NCBI GenBank assembly: GCA_964432995.1
Contig: CAYSPU010000072.1
Location: forward strand, 1 to 23,223
Origin: CAYSPU01 sp964432995
GTDB taxonomy: Bacteria > Verrucomicrobiota > Verrucomicrobiia > Limisphaerales > JAHDYP01
Direction of reading: 5' to 3'
DNA length: 23,223 nucleotides
The notes under the pieces are model-generated. The model had not been told where the DNA came from, did no database searches, and saw nothing but the letters and a program-made list of their open reading frames with translations. Every line of letters starts with the position of its first letter. Within the stretch, counting starts at the first letter, position 1. A program made the translations under genes and the position numbers. Positions 8,319 through 15,056 of this stretch are shown here, piece after piece.

Positions 8319-8575
8319 GCGGAGGTTCTAGCAGGAAGTCGTCGTCCCGCAAGCGCAGAACTCGCCGCGCGGGACGGTCGTGAGGGCGCCCACCTCCTGG
8401 ACCAGGTACATCCGGTGGGGCGACCTCTCCGAGGGCGCCGAGGGGTGCAGCCGTTGAGGCGCGTGTTTTCGGCGCGCTGCGGAGAGCGCGCCCTACCGTA
8501 TGCACCGCGCACATGCGGAGGGTGACCTTCGGGGCGGCTTGCGGCGGCGGATGGAGGCGGGTAGGGTCGGGCCCG
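8319..8575. other. Divergent intergenic region between the isomerase operon and the permease
   Basis: About 257 bases without a convincing gene. It must hold the promoters for both directions, but no good -35/-10 pair was recognised. It contains a perfect hairpin (8471-8492) that abuts ccctacc. An in-frame ATG at 8513 could extend the permease by 21 residues, but that extension (Gly/Arg-rich) does not resemble the family. Confidence 0.5.
8471..8492. repeat. Perfect GC-rich hairpin
   Basis: GGCGCGCT (8471-8478) pairs perfectly with AGCGCGCC (8485-8492) around the six-base loop GCGGAG. No T-run follows on either strand, and it sits upstream of divergent genes, so it is not an ordinary terminator. 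It resembles a dispersed intergenic palindrome of the REP kind; whether it recurs elsewhere in the genome cannot be seen here. Confidence 0.6.
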
Positions 8576-9691
8576 ATGCGTTTGCTGGACCGCTACCTGC
8601 TGCGGGAGCTGGCGGCGCCGCTGATCTACTGCCTCAGCGGCTTCCTCATCTTCTGGATCTCGTCGGACCTGCTGTCGGAGCTCGACATGTTTCAGCAGGA
8701 GAAACTGACGGTGTGGGATCTGGGGGAGTATTACCTGGCGCGGTTGCCGGAGTTTCTGGTCTTGCTGCTGCCGATCGTGCTGCTGTTGTCGCTGTTGTAC
8801 GCCCTGACCAATCATGCGCGGCACCAGGAGATTACCGCGATGCGGGCGGCGGGGTTGGGGTTGTGGCGGGTTGCCCTGCCGTATTTTCTGGTCGCGCTGA
8901 TGTGCAGCCTGGCGGTGTATGCCTTGCAGGAGGAACTGGCGCCGGCGGGCGCGGAACGGGCTCAACGGGTGCGCCGCCGATACGTCGACACCGGGCCGAC
9001 GCGCGAGGACTTCCGCTGGAAGCTCGACCTCAAGTTCTACAACGAACGCGAAGAACGATTCTGGCGGATCCGCGCCTACAACGTGGAAACCGGGGAGATG
9101 CGGGATCCGTATGTGGAGTGGCGGCAGGAGGACGGGACGCGGCGTCAGTTGCTGGCCGAGGAGGCGCGTCACGTGAAGGGCGCCTGGGTCTTCCTCCGGG
9201 GACGGCTGTTCGATCCGGATCCGGAGTCCACGACCCCGGCCGTGGCGTTCGAGGAGATGCGCCGGCCGGAATTCGCCGAGACGCCCGCCATGATTCGCAG
9301 CGAGTACAAGGTGACGCAGTTGGACAGCATCAAGGCGGCGCGCAAATCGCAACTCACGGTGAGCGAGATCCTCGAATACCGTTGGCTGCATCCGCGGCTC
9401 TCGGGGCGCGTGGAGCGATTGCTCGAAACCCAGCTTCACCGCCGGCTGGCGGCGCCTTGGACCTGCGTCGTCGTGGTGCTCATCGCCATTCCCTTCGGCG
9501 CGGCGTCGGGCCGCCGGAATGTGTTCGTCGGTGTGGCGAGCAGCATCTTCATCTGTTTTGCCTACTACGTCCTGCAGGAATTCGGGGCACCCTTGGGCGC
9601 CAAGGGATTCGTGCCGCCCGCCGTGGCGGCCTGGCTGCCGAACGCCCTGTTCGGCCTTCTGGGAACGGTGCTCACCGTGCGCGTGCGGTAG
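8576..9691 (+). CDS. LptF/LptG family permease (LPS export ABC transporter membrane subunit)
   Basis: A 371-residue inner-membrane protein of the YjgP/YjgQ family. Seen: the start RLLDRYLLRELAAPLIYCLS followed by a first membrane helix; a second hydrophobic stretch LVLLLPIVLLLSLLYAL; the hallmark EITAMRAAGLGLWRV; a third helix; a long periplasmic beta-rich region; and three more hydrophobic segments at the C-terminus. That is the 3+3 membrane topology of LptF/LptG. Known: LptF and LptG form the membrane core that, with LptB, pulls lipopolysaccharide from the inner membrane towards LptC/LptA. One subunit only is encoded here, and sequence alone does not settle F or G. ATG 8576 was chosen over ATG 8513 because family homology begins at MRLLDRYLL. 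A histidine kinase gene follows 21 bp later. Confidence 0.9.
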   Translation: MRLLDRYLLRELAAPLIYCLSGFLIFWISSDLLSELDMFQQEKLTVWDLGEYYLARLPEFLVLLLPIVLLLSLLYALTNHARHQEITAMRAAGLGLWRVALPYFLVALMCSLAVYALQEELAPAGAERAQRVRRRYVDTGPTREDFRWKLDLKFYNEREERFWRIRAYNVETGEMRDPYVEWRQEDGTRRQLLAEEARHVKGAWVFLRGRLFDPDPESTTPAVAFEEMRRPEFAETPAMIRSEYKVTQLDSIKAARKSQLTVSEILEYRWLHPRLSGRVERLLETQLHRRLAAPWTCVVVVLIAIPFGAASGRRNVFVGVASSIFICFAYYVLQEFGAPLGAKGFVPPAVAAWLPNALFGLLGTVLTVRVR

Positions 9692-9712
9692 ACGGGCCGC
9701 GGCCAACCTCTC

Positions 9713-11452
9713 ATGGACAACGAAGCGCAATCCCTCGCGGCACGCCTCGATCGGGTGGAGCGGCTCTATCGGGTGAGCCAGGCGATCCACTCGACGCTCG
9801 AGCCCGGGGTGGCGCTCGAGCGGATCCTGGAGCAGGCGCTGGATCTGACCGGGGCGGCGAGCGGCTCCGTGGTGCTGGTGAACCCGACTACCGGCCTGCT
9901 GGAGATCCAGGCGTCGAAGGGCCTGCCCGCCCGCGGGGCGCACCGGCAACTCAAGCTGGGGGAGGGGATCACCGGGTGGGTGGCCCGGACCGGCCAACCC
10001 GCCCGCGTCGGCGACGTCCGCACCGATGCCCGCTATGTGGAAGTGCGGCGCCGCGTGCGCTCGGAACTGGCCGTGCCACTCGCGGTTCCAGGCGGTGTCC
10101 GTGGCGTGCTGAACGTGGATGCGGACCGCCCCGACGCCTTTGACGCGGACGACCAGGAGTTGATCGAGGAGCTGGCGGCGCAGGCGGCGGTGGCGATCCA
10201 GCACACGTGGCTCTACGAGCAGTTGCGCCGCAAGGCGGGCCTGTTCGAATCCCTGGTCGGCGTCGGTCAGACCATCAACTCCGCCCTGGACCTCGACGAC
10301 GTCCTGCACCGGATCACGCGGGAGGCGTGCCAGTTGATGCGGGCGAAGATGTCTTCGTTGCTTCTGGCGGACGCCGCCGGCGAATGGCTGGACCTGCGGG
10401 CGAGTTGGGGGGCAGGGGAGGCGTATCGGCGCAAGCCGCGCCTTGCCGTCACGGAGAGCCTGGTCGGCGTGGTGTTGCGCCGGAGGAAGCCGCTGCAAGT
10501 CGAGAACGTCCAGGTTTCGACCCGCTACCAGAACGTCGAGGTCGCGCGGCGGGAAGGGTTGGTGGCGTTGCTGAGCGTGCCGCTGGTCTACGGCGGCCAG
10601 GCCATCGGCGTGCTGAATGTCTACACCGGCCAGCCCCACTTCTTCTCGAATGAGGAAATCCGCATTCTGCTGGCGCTGGCCGATCTCTCCGCTCTGGCCA
10701 TCGCGAAAGCCCGGCTCTACGAACGCGTGGTCGACGTGGAAGAACAACTCCGGCGCAGCGAAAAGCTCTCGGTTCTCGGCCTGCTGGCCGCCGAGGTGGC
10801 CCACGAGATCCGCAATCCGCTGACGGTGATCAAGATGTTGTACCACTCGCTCGACTTGCGGTTCCCGGCGGGCGACCCCCGGGCGCGCGACGCGGAAGTG
10901 ATGGGCCAGAAGCTGGAGCAACTCAACCGAATCGTCGATCGCGTGCTGGGCGTGGCGCGGGAGAACGAGCCCCGGCTCGTGCCGCTGCACCTGCGCGCGC
11001 TGGTGGAGGAACTCATCCTGCTCACGCGGCCCCGCTGCCAGCAGCAGGGCATCCGCGTGGCCGCCCGCTGGCCCGGCGACCTGCCGGCGGTGAAGGGCGA
11101 CGCCGCCCAACTCGGCCAGGCCTTCCTCAATCTCATGCTCAACGCCGCCGAGGCGATGCCCGACGGCGGGCGGCTGACAATCTCGGCGCGCGCCGTCCCC
11201 CCGCGGCCGGACGCGCCGGCGGCGGTGGAGATCGCGTTCCGCGACACCGGGGTGGGCATGTCCGCCGAACAACAGCGGCGCGCCTTCACCCCCTTTCTCG
11301 GCACCACCAAGGAACAGGGAACCGGTCTGGGCCTCGCCATCGTCGGCCGCATCGTGGAGGCGCATCAAGGCCAGATCCGCATCTGGTCGCGCCTCGGTCG
11401 TGGGACCACGTTCCGCATCGTGCTGCCGCAAGCTGTCGGTCAGGGGACCTAG
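9713..11452 (+). CDS. Soluble sensor histidine kinase with two GAF domains
   Basis: A 579-residue protein with no membrane segment or signal peptide. Seen: GAF domain 1 at about residues 20-165 (LKLGEGITGWVARTGQP, then SELAVPLAV, GVLNVDA), GAF domain 2 at about 185-335 (LLSVPLVYGGQAIGVLNVYT), a short coiled linker (VDVEEQLRRSEKLSVLG), and a HisKA dimerisation domain with EVAHEIRNPLTVIK, phospho-acceptor His364. The HATPase domain follows, with an N box (FLNLMLNAAEAMPDGG), G1 box (DTGVGM), F box (FTPF) and G2 box (GTGLGLAIV). Known: GAF domains sense small ligands or bound cofactors in the cytoplasm; the signal is not predictable. No response regulator is encoded in the window, so its partner is elsewhere. 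Its 21-bp spacing after the permease suggests co-transcription. Confidence 0.94.
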   Translation: MDNEAQSLAARLDRVERLYRVSQAIHSTLEPGVALERILEQALDLTGAASGSVVLVNPTTGLLEIQASKGLPARGAHRQLKLGEGITGWVARTGQPARVGDVRTDARYVEVRRRVRSELAVPLAVPGGVRGVLNVDADRPDAFDADDQELIEELAAQAAVAIQHTWLYEQLRRKAGLFESLVGVGQTINSALDLDDVLHRITREACQLMRAKMSSLLLADAAGEWLDLRASWGAGEAYRRKPRLAVTESLVGVVLRRRKPLQVENVQVSTRYQNVEVARREGLVALLSVPLVYGGQAIGVLNVYTGQPHFFSNEEIRILLALADLSALAIAKARLYERVVDVEEQLRRSEKLSVLGLLAAEVAHEIRNPLTVIKMLYHSLDLRFPAGDPRARDAEVMGQKLEQLNRIVDRVLGVARENEPRLVPLHLRALVEELILLTRPRCQQQGIRVAARWPGDLPAVKGDAAQLGQAFLNLMLNAAEAMPDGGRLTISARAVPPRPDAPAAVEIAFRDTGVGMSAEQQRRAFTPFLGTTKEQGTGLGLAIVGRIVEAHQGQIRIWSRLGRGTTFRIVLPQAVGQGT

Positions 11453-11566
11453 TCTTTCGGTTCGCAGGTTGTGCAACGTGCGAGGTTGGACTGTGGCTTG
11501 CTCGGCAGTCGGCCGGAGCCATCATTCGCGCAGGGAACTCCGGCGTCGAAGTTCTCGGCTACCGCC

Positions 11567-11596
11567 AACTTCCTGTTGCATATGCAACAAGAGGTT
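11567..11596. promoter_or_regulatory. 30-bp inverted repeat with a 16-bp perfect palindromic core
   Basis: The core TGTTGCATATGCAACA (11574-11589) is a perfect palindrome. Extending outward, the arms 11567-11581 and 11582-11596 match at 13 of 15 positions, ending in AAC and GTT. It lies in the 205-base gap between the stop of the histidine kinase and the stop of the convergent DedA gene. The lack of a T-run and of a loop argues against a simple Rho-independent terminator; the symmetry looks more like a dimeric protein's operator. In RNA it could still form a long stem. Nothing else gene-like is seen in the gap. Confidence 0.55.
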
Positions 11597-11657
11597 GGGA
11601 CCCGTCCGAAAACCGAAACGCGTCAAGGACGCCTGAAAGAGGTGTCCGCGGGAGAGG

Positions 11658-12275
11658 TCAGATGGACTGGCGGGCGCGCTGACGGCGGTGCCAGTAGAAC
11701 CAGGCCACCCCAATGACGAGGGCGGCCACCACCACGATGTCGACCTGGTGGGAGTAGCGCTGGACAAGGCCCCAGCGGGCGCGCAGTTGCATGCCGCAGA
11801 AGAGGAGGAACGAGTTCCAGAGAGTGGCGCCGACGCCCGTAGCGATGAGAAACGGGAGCAGCGGCATCCGGCCCGTGCCCGCCGGAATCGAGATGAAGTG
11901 GCGGACCACCGGGATGAAACGACTGACGAAGAGGGTCCATACCCCGCTGCGCCGCTGGAAGAAGCGCTCGGTCCATTCCAGGTCGTGGACGTTCAGCAGG
12001 AGGTATTTGCCGACCTTGAGGACGAAGGGGCGCCCCCCGTAGTAACCCATGGCGTACGAGAGGAGCGAGCCGACGAGAGAACCGACGGTGGTGGCGGCAA
12101 TTGCCAGCCACAGGTTCCACTTCTGATCCGCCACGAGGAACCCGACAAACGGCATGACCGCCTCGCTGGGGACAGGGGCGATCATGCTCTCCAGGCCCAT
12201 CAAAGCAGCGGCCCCGGCATACCCGGTGGTTTCCAGAATCCGGACGGCAAGGTTCGAGATGTACTCGGTCAGCAT
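11658..12275 (-). CDS. DedA family (VTT domain) membrane protein
   Basis: A 205-residue integral membrane protein. Seen: GLESMIAPVPSEAVMPFVGFL near residues 27-47 matches the DedA E-x-x-x-P-x-P-S-E signature; GSLVGSLLSYAMGYYGGRP matches the G-x-x-x-G/Y-x-x-G segment; and SRFIPVVRHFISIPAGTGRMPLLPF matches the FIP-x-x-R-x-x-x-x-x-x-AG-x-x-x-M signature. A C-terminal hydrophobic helix ends in a basic tail. Known: DedA proteins act at the inner membrane in lipid carrier (undecaprenyl phosphate or phospholipid) translocation and envelope homeostasis. A longer frame starting at TTG 12338 adds a non-conserved basic stretch; ATG 12275 is preferred. Divergent from the Zn-dehydrogenase gene across about 100 bp. 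Confidence 0.9.
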   Translation of the reverse strand: MLTEYISNLAVRILETTGYAGAAALMGLESMIAPVPSEAVMPFVGFLVADQKWNLWLAIAATTVGSLVGSLLSYAMGYYGGRPFVLKVGKYLLLNVHDLEWTERFFQRRSGVWTLFVSRFIPVVRHFISIPAGTGRMPLLPFLIATGVGATLWNSFLLFCGMQLRARWGLVQRYSHQVDIVVVAALVIGVAWFYWHRRQRARQSI

Positions 12276-12377
12276 GAGCCGCGGCGGAAGGTCGCAGAAT
12301 CGGCTATCGTGTGGCAACCCTTTCTTTCTGCTTTTCAAGGGGGCGCCGGGTCCTCATCGTCCGCGTCACCAAAGGCG

Positions 12378-13409
12378 ATGAAAGCAGCAGTGCTCTATGG
12401 ACGAGAGGATGTGCGCGTGGAGGAGGTGGAGCCACGGGCGCTGGGCCCCGGCGAGGTGCGGATGCGCATCGAGGCGGCGCTTACCTGCGGCACGGATCTC
12501 AAGGTGTTCCGGCGGGGGTACCACGCCAAAATGATCGTGCCGCCGGCGGTCTTCGGGCACGAGATGGCGGGGACGCTCTGCGAGATCGGATCCGGCGTGG
12601 AAGGATGGCGCGAAGGCGACCGGGTCGTGGTGGCGAACTCCGCCCCGTGCGGCGCGTGCGCGTCCTGTCGGCGCGGGCGCGAGAACCTATGTGACGATCT
12701 GCTGTTCCTGAACGGGGCGTATGGGGAATCGATTGTGGTTCCGCAGCGGCTGGTGCGTCAGAACCTGCTGCGGCTGCATTCCGGGACGGCGTTTCGCGAT
12801 GCCGCGTTGGTGGAACCTCTCGCCTGTGTGGTGCAAGGGGTGGAAGAGAGCGGGTTCCGGTCCGGGGAGCGGGTGTTGGTCATCGGGGCGGGGCCGATCG
12901 GCTTGATGTTTGTGCGGCTGGTGCACCATCTCGGATGCGAGGTGACGGTGGTGGGGCGGGGCGCCGCCCGGCTCGAGGCCGCCCGGCGGTTGGGGGCCGA
13001 CCACATCGTCAAGGTGAGCCAGGGAGATGACCTCGTGGCCACCGTGAAGGCCGAGGTGCCGCAGCTCTTCGACTTCGTGGTGGAAGCGGTGGGCCAACCG
13101 GAAACCTGGGAGGCGGCCGTCCGCCTCGTGCACAAAGGGGGCGGCGTCAACTTCTTCGGGGGATGTCCGGCCGGCACCCGCGTCAGCTTCGACACCGGCC
13201 TGATCCATTACTCGAACCTCACCTTGTTGGCCAGTTTCCACCACACCCCGCGCGCCGTCCGACACGCCCTCGGGTGGATCGAGGCCGGGGTCATTCGCGC
13301 GGACGATTTCGTGGACGGGGAATGCCCGCTCAGCGGGCTGCCGGAACTGCTTCGGTCGATGGCGGCCGGCAACCGCGCGATCAAGACCCTCATCCGGGTG
13401 CACGAGTAG
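12378..13409 (+). CDS. Zinc-dependent alcohol/polyol dehydrogenase (MDR superfamily, sorbitol dehydrogenase-like)
   Basis: A 343-residue medium-chain dehydrogenase. Seen: catalytic zinc ligands Cys37 (LTCGTD), His61-Glu62 (FGHEMAG) and Glu146 (LVEPLAC); four structural-zinc cysteines 91, 94, 97 and 105 in the CGACASCRRGRENLC region; and the NAD(P) Rossmann motif VIGAGPIGLM (168-177). Known: the family oxidises secondary alcohols of polyols, threonine or sugar alcohols to ketones. The replacement of the usual GH-E context by FGHEMAG-type sequence and the LVEPLAC motif point to the sorbitol/threonine dehydrogenase branch rather than ethanol dehydrogenases. The frame is open far upstream (to 11688) but only as an antisense shadow of DedA; ATG 12378, where homology starts, is chosen. 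A weak AAAGGC precedes it. Substrate unknown. Confidence 0.92.
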   Translation: MKAAVLYGREDVRVEEVEPRALGPGEVRMRIEAALTCGTDLKVFRRGYHAKMIVPPAVFGHEMAGTLCEIGSGVEGWREGDRVVVANSAPCGACASCRRGRENLCDDLLFLNGAYGESIVVPQRLVRQNLLRLHSGTAFRDAALVEPLACVVQGVEESGFRSGERVLVIGAGPIGLMFVRLVHHLGCEVTVVGRGAARLEAARRLGADHIVKVSQGDDLVATVKAEVPQLFDFVVEAVGQPETWEAAVRLVHKGGGVNFFGGCPAGTRVSFDTGLIHYSNLTLLASFHHTPRAVRHALGWIEAGVIRADDFVDGECPLSGLPELLRSMAAGNRAIKTLIRVHE

Positions 13410-13562
13410 CCGACGAGGGGCGGCGACGCCGGCGCGATCTCCGAACCATCGAGTGTCTCGGGTGCTCTCGCGGCTGCTGCGACCGAGGGACCGGTCGCGC
13501 TCCGGTCCGCGTATCGGCTCCGCCTCCGGCACAACGGTTCGCATCCGAGCGTTTCTCCGGCC

Positions 13563-13598
13563 TTGCCGCACTGGCCGAATGCCGTAGAGTCCGACTCT
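13563..13598 (+). promoter_or_regulatory. Possible promoter with small palindrome before the GH43 gene
   Basis: TTGCCG (13563-13568) and TAGAGT (13585-13590) are 16 bases apart, each matching the sigma70 consensus at 4 of 6 positions. The -10-like element is also part of a near-perfect palindrome AGAGTC-C-GACTCT (13586-13598) ending 7 bases before the ATG, where no Shine-Dalgarno is present. If this is the promoter, the leader would be very short. The rest of the 196-base gap after the dehydrogenase shows nothing recognisable. Confidence 0.3.
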
Positions 13599-13605
13599 GC
13601 CAACC

Positions 13606-14748
13606 ATGAGCACACCTCAGCCTCTGCGGACGAAATCCCTCCGCGCCACCTCGACGACTCTGATCCTGTTGTTCACTGCCGCCAGCCTGCTCCGCGCGGC
13701 CGATGCCATGGTGTTCCGGCCAGGCGCGGTCTGGCGAGACACGGCGGGGCAGCCGATCAACGCGCACGGAGGCGGGATGCTCTACCACGAGGGAACGTAT
13801 TACTGGTATGGCGAGAACAAGGAAGGCCGCACCTGGCTCCCCAAGTCCAACAAGTCGTGGGACGGTTACCGGGTCGACATCACCGGGGTTCGTTGCTACT
13901 CGTCGACCGATCTCCTGCGCTGGCACGACGAAGGCCTGGTGTTGAAGGCGGTGCCCGACGACCCGGCCCACGACCTGCATCCATCGAAGGTCTGCGAACG
14001 CCCCAAGGTCGTGTTCAACCCGCGCACGAAGAGGTTCGTCATGTGGGTGCACATCGATAGCGAAGACTACCAGGCCGCCCGCGCGGGGGTGGCCATCGCC
14101 GACACCCCCACAGGCCCGTTCCTCTTCCTCGAAAGCGTCCGCCCGGAAGGCCAGGAAAGCCGCGACCAGACGCTGTTCCAGGACGACGACGGCAAAGCCT
14201 ACCGGATCTTCTCCTCGGAGAACAACGACACGACCTACATCTCCCTGCTGACGGACGACTATCTCCGGCACAGCGGTCGCTTCGAGCGCGTGTTCGAAAA
14301 ACGCCGGATGGAGGCGCAGGTCCTCTTCAAACACGACGGTCGCTACTGGTTCATCGCCTCGGGATGCACCGGCTGGGACCCGAACCCCGCGCGCTCGGCG
14401 GTCGCGGACTCGATCTGGGGGCCGTGGACCGAACTGGGGAATCCGTGCCGGGGACCGAAGGCGGCACGGACGTTCGGGGGCCAGAGCACGTTCGTGTTCC
14501 CGGTGGCCGGGAAGAAAAACGCCTTCGTCTTCATGGCCGACCGCTGGAACAAACGAGATTTACCCAAGTCGCGGTATCTCTGGCTCCCGTTGCAGTTCGA
14601 GGAAGGACGCCCCGTCGTCCAGTGGGCGGCAGAATGGGACCTTTCGATCTTCGACGACCGAACAGTCGGGCGGAAGCAGGGTGCGGATTCCGGGGCGGAG
14701 TTGACCTGGCGGACGGACGTCGCGCTGCCGTCCTTGGGTTTTCCATGA
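13606..14748 (+). CDS. Exported glycoside hydrolase family 43-like protein (exo-beta-1,3-galactanase-type clade)
   Basis: A 380-residue protein. A basic start, a hydrophobic core (TTLILLFTAASLL) and RAADA near residues 30-34 form a signal peptide. The rest is a five-bladed propeller: INAHGGGMLYHEGTYYWYGE (51-70), VRCYSSTDLLRWHDEG (95-110), ERPKVVFN with Glu131, SRDQTLFQDDDGKAYRIFSS with Asp187, RRMEAQVLFKHDGRYWFIAS with Glu236, and GGQSTFVFPV with Gln293. Known: in GH43, the Glu in the E-A position is the general acid and the Asp tunes it. In the exo-beta-1,3-galactanase group the standard catalytic-base Asp of blade 1 is absent, and Glu in ERPK or Gln in QSTF is implicated. This protein has that pattern, so a galactan or arabinogalactan side-chain substrate is a reasonable but unproven guess. 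A possible promoter overlaps a palindrome just upstream. Confidence 0.88.
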   Translation: MSTPQPLRTKSLRATSTTLILLFTAASLLRAADAMVFRPGAVWRDTAGQPINAHGGGMLYHEGTYYWYGENKEGRTWLPKSNKSWDGYRVDITGVRCYSSTDLLRWHDEGLVLKAVPDDPAHDLHPSKVCERPKVVFNPRTKRFVMWVHIDSEDYQAARAGVAIADTPTGPFLFLESVRPEGQESRDQTLFQDDDGKAYRIFSSENNDTTYISLLTDDYLRHSGRFERVFEKRRMEAQVLFKHDGRYWFIASGCTGWDPNPARSAVADSIWGPWTELGNPCRGPKAARTFGGQSTFVFPVAGKKNAFVFMADRWNKRDLPKSRYLWLPLQFEEGRPVVQWAAEWDLSIFDDRTVGRKQGADSGAELTWRTDVALPSLGFP

Positions 14749-15056
14749 TTGCCCTTCCCCGTCTGCGGATCGGGCTGGTCGTCACCACCTTCGCGTTGCG
14801 AGCCGGCTGGCGCGAATGGCGAATGCGGGCTCTCGCGTTCGAGGAGAGCAATCCGGTATCGTAGCGCCGGTATGCAATGGTGGAGATCGTGGATTGTGGA
14901 TTGGTTCCCCAATCCCCAATGGCTGCGGGTCAAGACGACCCGCGGTCCGGAAGGGATTGCCTGAAGTGACTGGCTGATACCGCGCCGGCACCGATCCATT
15001 TCGCGTGCGTCTGCGGTGAGTGATGTGTTGAACCGTTGTCCCCTCACGGACGAAAG
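14749..15056. other. Intergenic region before the first paralogue
   Basis: About 308 bases with no supported gene; short frames here lack family resemblance. It contains the hairpin at 14893-14920. No confident promoter was found for the downstream gene. The last ~20 bases (cacggacgaaag before ATG 15057) match the leader of the second paralogue at 17003. Confidence 0.5.
14893..14920. repeat. AATCCCCAAT-type hairpin, copy 1
   Basis: ATTGTGGATTGG (14893-14904) pairs with CCAATCCCCAAT (14909-14920) at 11 of 12 positions around the loop TTCC. The same AATCCCCAAT/ATTGGGGATT sequence makes the larger hairpin at 18643-18703, so the two belong to one repeat family, one before and one after the duplicated gene pair. 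Confidence 0.6.

Noticed and set aside
6493..8514. 673-codon minus-strand frame
   Set aside because: It overlaps the oxidoreductase and isomerase in another frame and has Arg/Gly/Pro-rich composition without motifs.
8500..10143. 547-codon plus-strand frame overlapping the permease and kinase
   Set aside because: Out-of-frame shadow; the permease and kinase frames carry all conserved motifs.
7466..11476. A 1336-codon open frame on the minus strand
   Set aside because: It lies antisense to the LptF/G-type permease and the histidine kinase, whose family motifs are unmistakable. It also overlaps the isomerase in the wrong frame. Long antisense frames are expected in GC-rich DNA.
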